From positions 1 to 50,746 of the forward strand of contig NZ_JACSPT010000019.1 in assembly GCF_014837015.1 (NCBI RefSeq): a DNA stretch of 50,746 nucleotides, in the 5' to 3' direction. Every line of letters begins with the position of its first letter. Positions within the stretch are counted from its first letter, which is position 1. This document shows, one piece after another, positions 48,213-50,746 of the stretch. A model generated the notes under the pieces. That model was given only the letters and a program-made list of their open reading frames with translations. It did no database searches and was not told the DNA's origin. Made by a program: the position numbers and the translations under genes. The DNA is from Acinetobacter pecorum (GTDB lineage Bacteria; Pseudomonadota; Gammaproteobacteria; Pseudomonadales; Moraxellaceae).

Positions 48213-49031
48213 GGCACTGTTGCAAATAGAGATTTGAGTCGATGATGTTCCCTTTAAAAAGTACTTAGAGACCGAAAACCCTGTTGATTAGACACACTTC
48301 ACCCTGAGGCTGACCATAATAAAATGACGATGCTTGTCCTTTACGTAGTGCACGCATGACTTCAATACCTTTAATTGTGGCATAAGCCGTCTTCATAGAT
48401 TTGAATCCTAATGTGGCCCTGATGATCCGCTTTAGCTTGCCATGATCACATTCAATCACGTTATTTTTATACTTAATCTGCCTGTGCTCAAGGTCTGGTG
48501 GACATTTACCTTCCCGTTTTAACCGTGATAAAGCACGTCCATATGTGGGTGCTTTATCCGTGTTGATCATTTGTGGAATTTGCCACTTCTTCACATTATT
48601 TAAAATTTTTCCAAGAAAACAATATGCTGATTTGGTATTACGTCTAGAAGAAAGATAAAAATCAATGGTATCGCCACGTTGATCGACTGCACGATACAGA
48701 TAAGACCATCGTCCATTCACTTTTACATAGGTTTCATCAATATGCCACGAGCTCAGATCTGTAGGATTACGCCAATACCAGCGTAAACGTTTTTCTATTT
48801 CAGGAGCATAACGTTGAACCCAACGGTAAATAGTCGTGTGATCAACATTCACACCCCGTTCGGCCAGCATTTCCTGCAGTTCACGATAGCTAATGCCATA
48901 TTTACAATACCAGCGCACAGCCCAAAGAATGATTTCGCCCTGAAAATGCCGACCATGGAAAGGATTCATATGCTGCACCTTTAGCTAAAACAGTCTTCAG
49001 CTTACCATTCGTGGTTATTTGCAACAGTGCC
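48213..49031 (-). mobile_element. IS6-family insertion sequence, copy 2 (819 bp)
   Basis: Bounded by GGCACTGTTGCAAATA at both ends, in opposite orientation to copy 1. Flanking 8-mers (ATCTAAAA and TCCTAGAG) differ, so there is no target duplication. The segment adjoining the transposase 5' end differs from copy 1, the 3' part is nearly identical. With copy 1 it brackets the metal island. Confidence 0.93.
48265..48969 (-). CDS. IS6-family transposase, copy 2
   Basis: This 234-aa DDE transposase has catalytic motifs HIDETYVKV, INTDKAPTYG and NVIECDHGKLK, all canonical, so it is more likely active than copy 1. The start is MNPFHGRHF (48969). The last 60 or so residues are identical to copy 1, whereas the rest differs by scattered substitutions, suggesting mosaic exchange between two related elements. 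Confidence 0.94.
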   Translation of the reverse strand: MNPFHGRHFQGEIILWAVRWYCKYGISYRELQEMLAERGVNVDHTTIYRWVQRYAPEIEKRLRWYWRNPTDLSSWHIDETYVKVNGRWSYLYRAVDQRGDTIDFYLSSRRNTKSAYCFLGKILNNVKKWQIPQMINTDKAPTYGRALSRLKREGKCPPDLEHRQIKYKNNVIECDHGKLKRIIRATLGFKSMKTAYATIKGIEVMRALRKGQASSFYYGQPQGEVCLINRVFGL

Positions 49032-49032
49032 T

Positions 49033-49125
49033 CCTAGAGATCCTTCTAAAAAACGAAAAAGAAAAAGTCCTCAAGAGTTGGTTTCCAGAGGCCGTAAGTC
49101 GGCTACTAAACCAGTGACAAATTGA
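49033..49125 (+). pseudogene. C-terminal gene remnant cut by IS copy 2
   Basis: A plus-strand frame that begins at the IS edge and ends in TGA encodes a short basic tail (RDPSKKRKRKSPQELVSRGRKSATKPVTN). It is probably the 3' end of a gene whose front was removed by the insertion sequence. The family cannot be assigned from 30 residues. Confidence 0.45.
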
Positions 49126-50175
49126 GAAGATTAAATAATTTTTATATTTAAGATTTTTGTTATATATGTTTTAATTTTTAAGTCTTGCATTTAACTTAGG
49201 TGTTTTCAAATAATGACACAGTTTATGTTAATAAACTCTTTTATAAGACAATCGAGTACAAATTAATAGCATATTTCACTTAATACAACTGTCTTTTAGT
49301 TCTGAGTTAATGCAACAGTTGAGGTGTAGGGCATAATTTCGAACTATTTAAACGAAATTTAAAGCAGATACCTGATGGGCTTATATCCTTATAGATAAAG
49401 GCTATCAGGGGTTCTAGATGATAAAAAAATTATAAACTAAAAAATTTTATTGATGAAACTAAAGAAACTTTAAATAAGTTCTAATAATGTGTCCATTATT
49501 TTGGCTATTCTCTGCTCTATGGTTTTATAAGCTAAATATATTTTTCAATTTTAATTGAGTTATTCACCTACTTTTAAATAGGGGTATATCGCCTGATAAC
49601 TAATTTCAAATACCTAGCCTGATACCATTTTTGGAATGTACTTCCCTCTCTCCCACTCTTGGGGAATATTAACTCTTAAAACTTTGTGCAACAAAATCAT
49701 TCTGAAGAATGCACAAAGGGTTATAAGAATGTTTACCTAAATTGAATAGTTAAACAGCCATCAATTATTTTATATGCTTAATCCAATGATTCCATATTTG
49801 AATTATTGGCTATAAAAGGATTGGGGGTAGTGTATAGTGGTTTGAAATTTTAATAACTAAATTTGTTAAAAAATCTTTTCAATATACAGTTCATCAAGCA
49901 ATCTTAGATTTCTTAGAAATCATTACGCCCAAAGCTAAAATAACGCATGCAACTTTTTAAAGAACCATATAGTATGCTGAGTTTTCATAAATAGAGAGAA
50001 TACCTTTATTTACTTAAAAAGGAAAAAGTAACTTTAATATAATTCACATTATTAGCAAATCACAATATTCTGGAGAATTTTGTCTTCTAAACCTTCAACA
50101 TTTAGATAAAGTATTGTTATTTAATGATACAATAAAAAGTTTATTCATCTTGTTATTTAATCTAGATAAGTTAAA
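49126..50175. other. gene-poor, decayed region
   Basis: No intact gene is visible in this AT-rich kilobase. The only recognisable element is the decayed resolvase 3' end at about 49560-49662. A TTATGTTAA near 49223 lacks a proper partner arm, so I do not count it as a pdif site. Confidence 0.5.
49560..49662 (-). pseudogene. decayed 3' fragment of a serine resolvase gene
   Basis: This segment aligns by eye with 2088-2190, the end of the intact resolvase. Shared blocks include CTTTTAAATA, then TAT(A/T)CCGCCTGA-like and CTAATT(T/C)CAAA, then ACTTCCCT. Substitutions and small changes have destroyed the frame. It suggests that a related resolvase segment once stood here. Confidence 0.6.
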
Positions 50176-50475
50176 TCAATTGCTTCTAACAATCCATAGA
50201 AATAAATACACTAAAGTAGTGGCTACTGTGGCCATGCATAAAGAAGCCAACAAAATATCTTGAGTGAAGCTATTTAATAGAATTGCTCCATCATAAAAAT
50301 ATTGTGTATTTCGTCCATAATGAACTGCAAGTATTTCTAAAACAATCCAAGTTATAAAAAATGCCATAATAAATGTAGGAAGAAAGATTGATTTATATTG
50401 CCATTTATTATTATAAAAAAACTTTACAGTCATCATTACAATGAATAAACATAACCCTAATACTAAGTAATACAT
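50176..50475 (-). CDS. small membrane protein of unknown function
   Basis: This 99-aa product has three hydrophobic helices (about residues 2-18, 30-51 and 74-95) with short polar loops. No family is recognised and no strong ribosome site is seen (GAGAAC lies 12 bases upstream of the ATG). It stands alone near the window end. Confidence 0.5.
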   Translation of the reverse strand: MYYLVLGLCLFIVMMTVKFFYNNKWQYKSIFLPTFIMAFFITWIVLEILAVHYGRNTQYFYDGAILLNSFTQDILLASLCMATVATTLVYLFLWIVRSN

Positions 50476-50746
50476 AATTTTAAAGTTCTCTTATTGAATA
50501 AATATAAATACATATCTTTATTTAATAAAAGATATGTATGTAAAATATTGATGAATTATTCTTTCTTTTGGATAACTTTACATTTATCTTTGCAACGATA
50601 ACTACTCCAACGACCTGAAGTATAAGTAATCAATACAGTTCGGCCCGCAAATTCGCCATTTACATAAACTGATATGTGCTGAATTAGCAGGAGACTTTCA
50701 CTTGGGATATGCTAGGCAGCTAACCGATAAAAGTTCTCTGCTATTT
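50476..50746. other. spacer with a short open-ended frame on the minus strand
   Basis: On the minus strand a frame ending at TAA (50556-50558) encodes SVYVNGEFAGRTVLITYTSGRW and a Cys-Lys-rich end, but it is closed upstream by a stop near 50716 and has no ATG. It looks like the end of a decayed gene. Nothing else can be supported. Confidence 0.35.

Noticed and set aside
49206..49233. possible pdif site around TTATGTTAA
   Set aside because: The expected XerD arm is missing at a 6-bp spacing.

Overview
The window is AT-rich and looks like a conjugative Acinetobacter plasmid. The clues are Xer recombination (pdif) sites, IS6-family elements of the IS1006/IS1008 type, a Rep_3 replicon with iterons, a plasmid-borne UmuDC pair of Acinetobacter type, and a czc metal-efflux island. 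The size and gene content would fit a complete or nearly complete plasmid written linearly, but this cannot be proved from the sequence alone. The backbone resembles, from memory only, pNDM-BJ01-like plasmids.

Layout. (1) 1-5.2 kb is accessory DNA organised by pdif sites: a HigB/HigA-like toxin-antitoxin pair between two inverted pdif sites, a HAD phosphatase between the next two inverted sites, then a serine resolvase and an unrecognised two-gene operon (soluble 376-aa protein plus 4-TM protein) before a fourth, divergent pdif-like site. (2) 5.5-6.1 kb holds a small helix-turn-helix gene and a small membrane protein. (3) 6.5-23.8 kb is one long minus-strand transfer block: a small orphan gene, a small membrane protein, topoisomerase I, VirB1, B2, B3, B4, a lipoprotein, B6, B5, B8, B9, B10, B11, the VirD4 coupling protein, a second lipoprotein and an LPD7-type protein. 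(4) 24.3-27.6 kb carries small plasmid genes and the origin: ten iterons and the Rep_3 initiator. (5) 28.4-34.1 kb is the control, partition and mobilisation block: three small genes (DnaJ-like, an 87-aa orphan, DUF6573-like) behind near-identical promoter cassettes, then ParA, a KorB-like ParB, an oriT with an IncP-type nick sequence, a MobC-like protein and a MOBP relaxase. (6) 34.1-37.5 kb has a RecB/Cas4-like nuclease candidate, a DUF192 protein and umuC/umuD. (7) 37.6-49.0 kb is a metal-resistance island (CzcD, CzcA, CzcB, CzcC, a CzcI-like protein, a MerR regulator and a double-HMA CDF transporter) bracketed by two oppositely oriented IS6-family elements. (8) 49.0-50.7 kb is decayed DNA with gene remnants and one small membrane protein.

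The most striking non-coding signal is a plasmid-wide control system. The perfect palindrome TTAGTCATGACTAA occurs ten times exactly, all between 17 and 36 kb. A second inverted motif, GTCCACAGGTGGAC, lies in the 17-bp spacer between -35 and -10 of at least five promoters. The ParB has the C-terminal domain typical of IncP KorB, whose operator has a similar TTTAG...CTAAA form, so it is the natural candidate to bind the first motif. The repeated promoters lie in what would be the leading region for transfer if the predicted nick is right. In that polarity the transferred strand is the template strand for these genes, as in leading-region genes with single-strand promoters.

The candidates for something undescribed are the two-gene operon at 3.2-5.0 kb, the duplicated dual-operator promoter cassettes, and a structured repeat of about 160-230 bp present three times (6.3, 23.9 and 28.0 kb) at the borders of the transfer and replication blocks.
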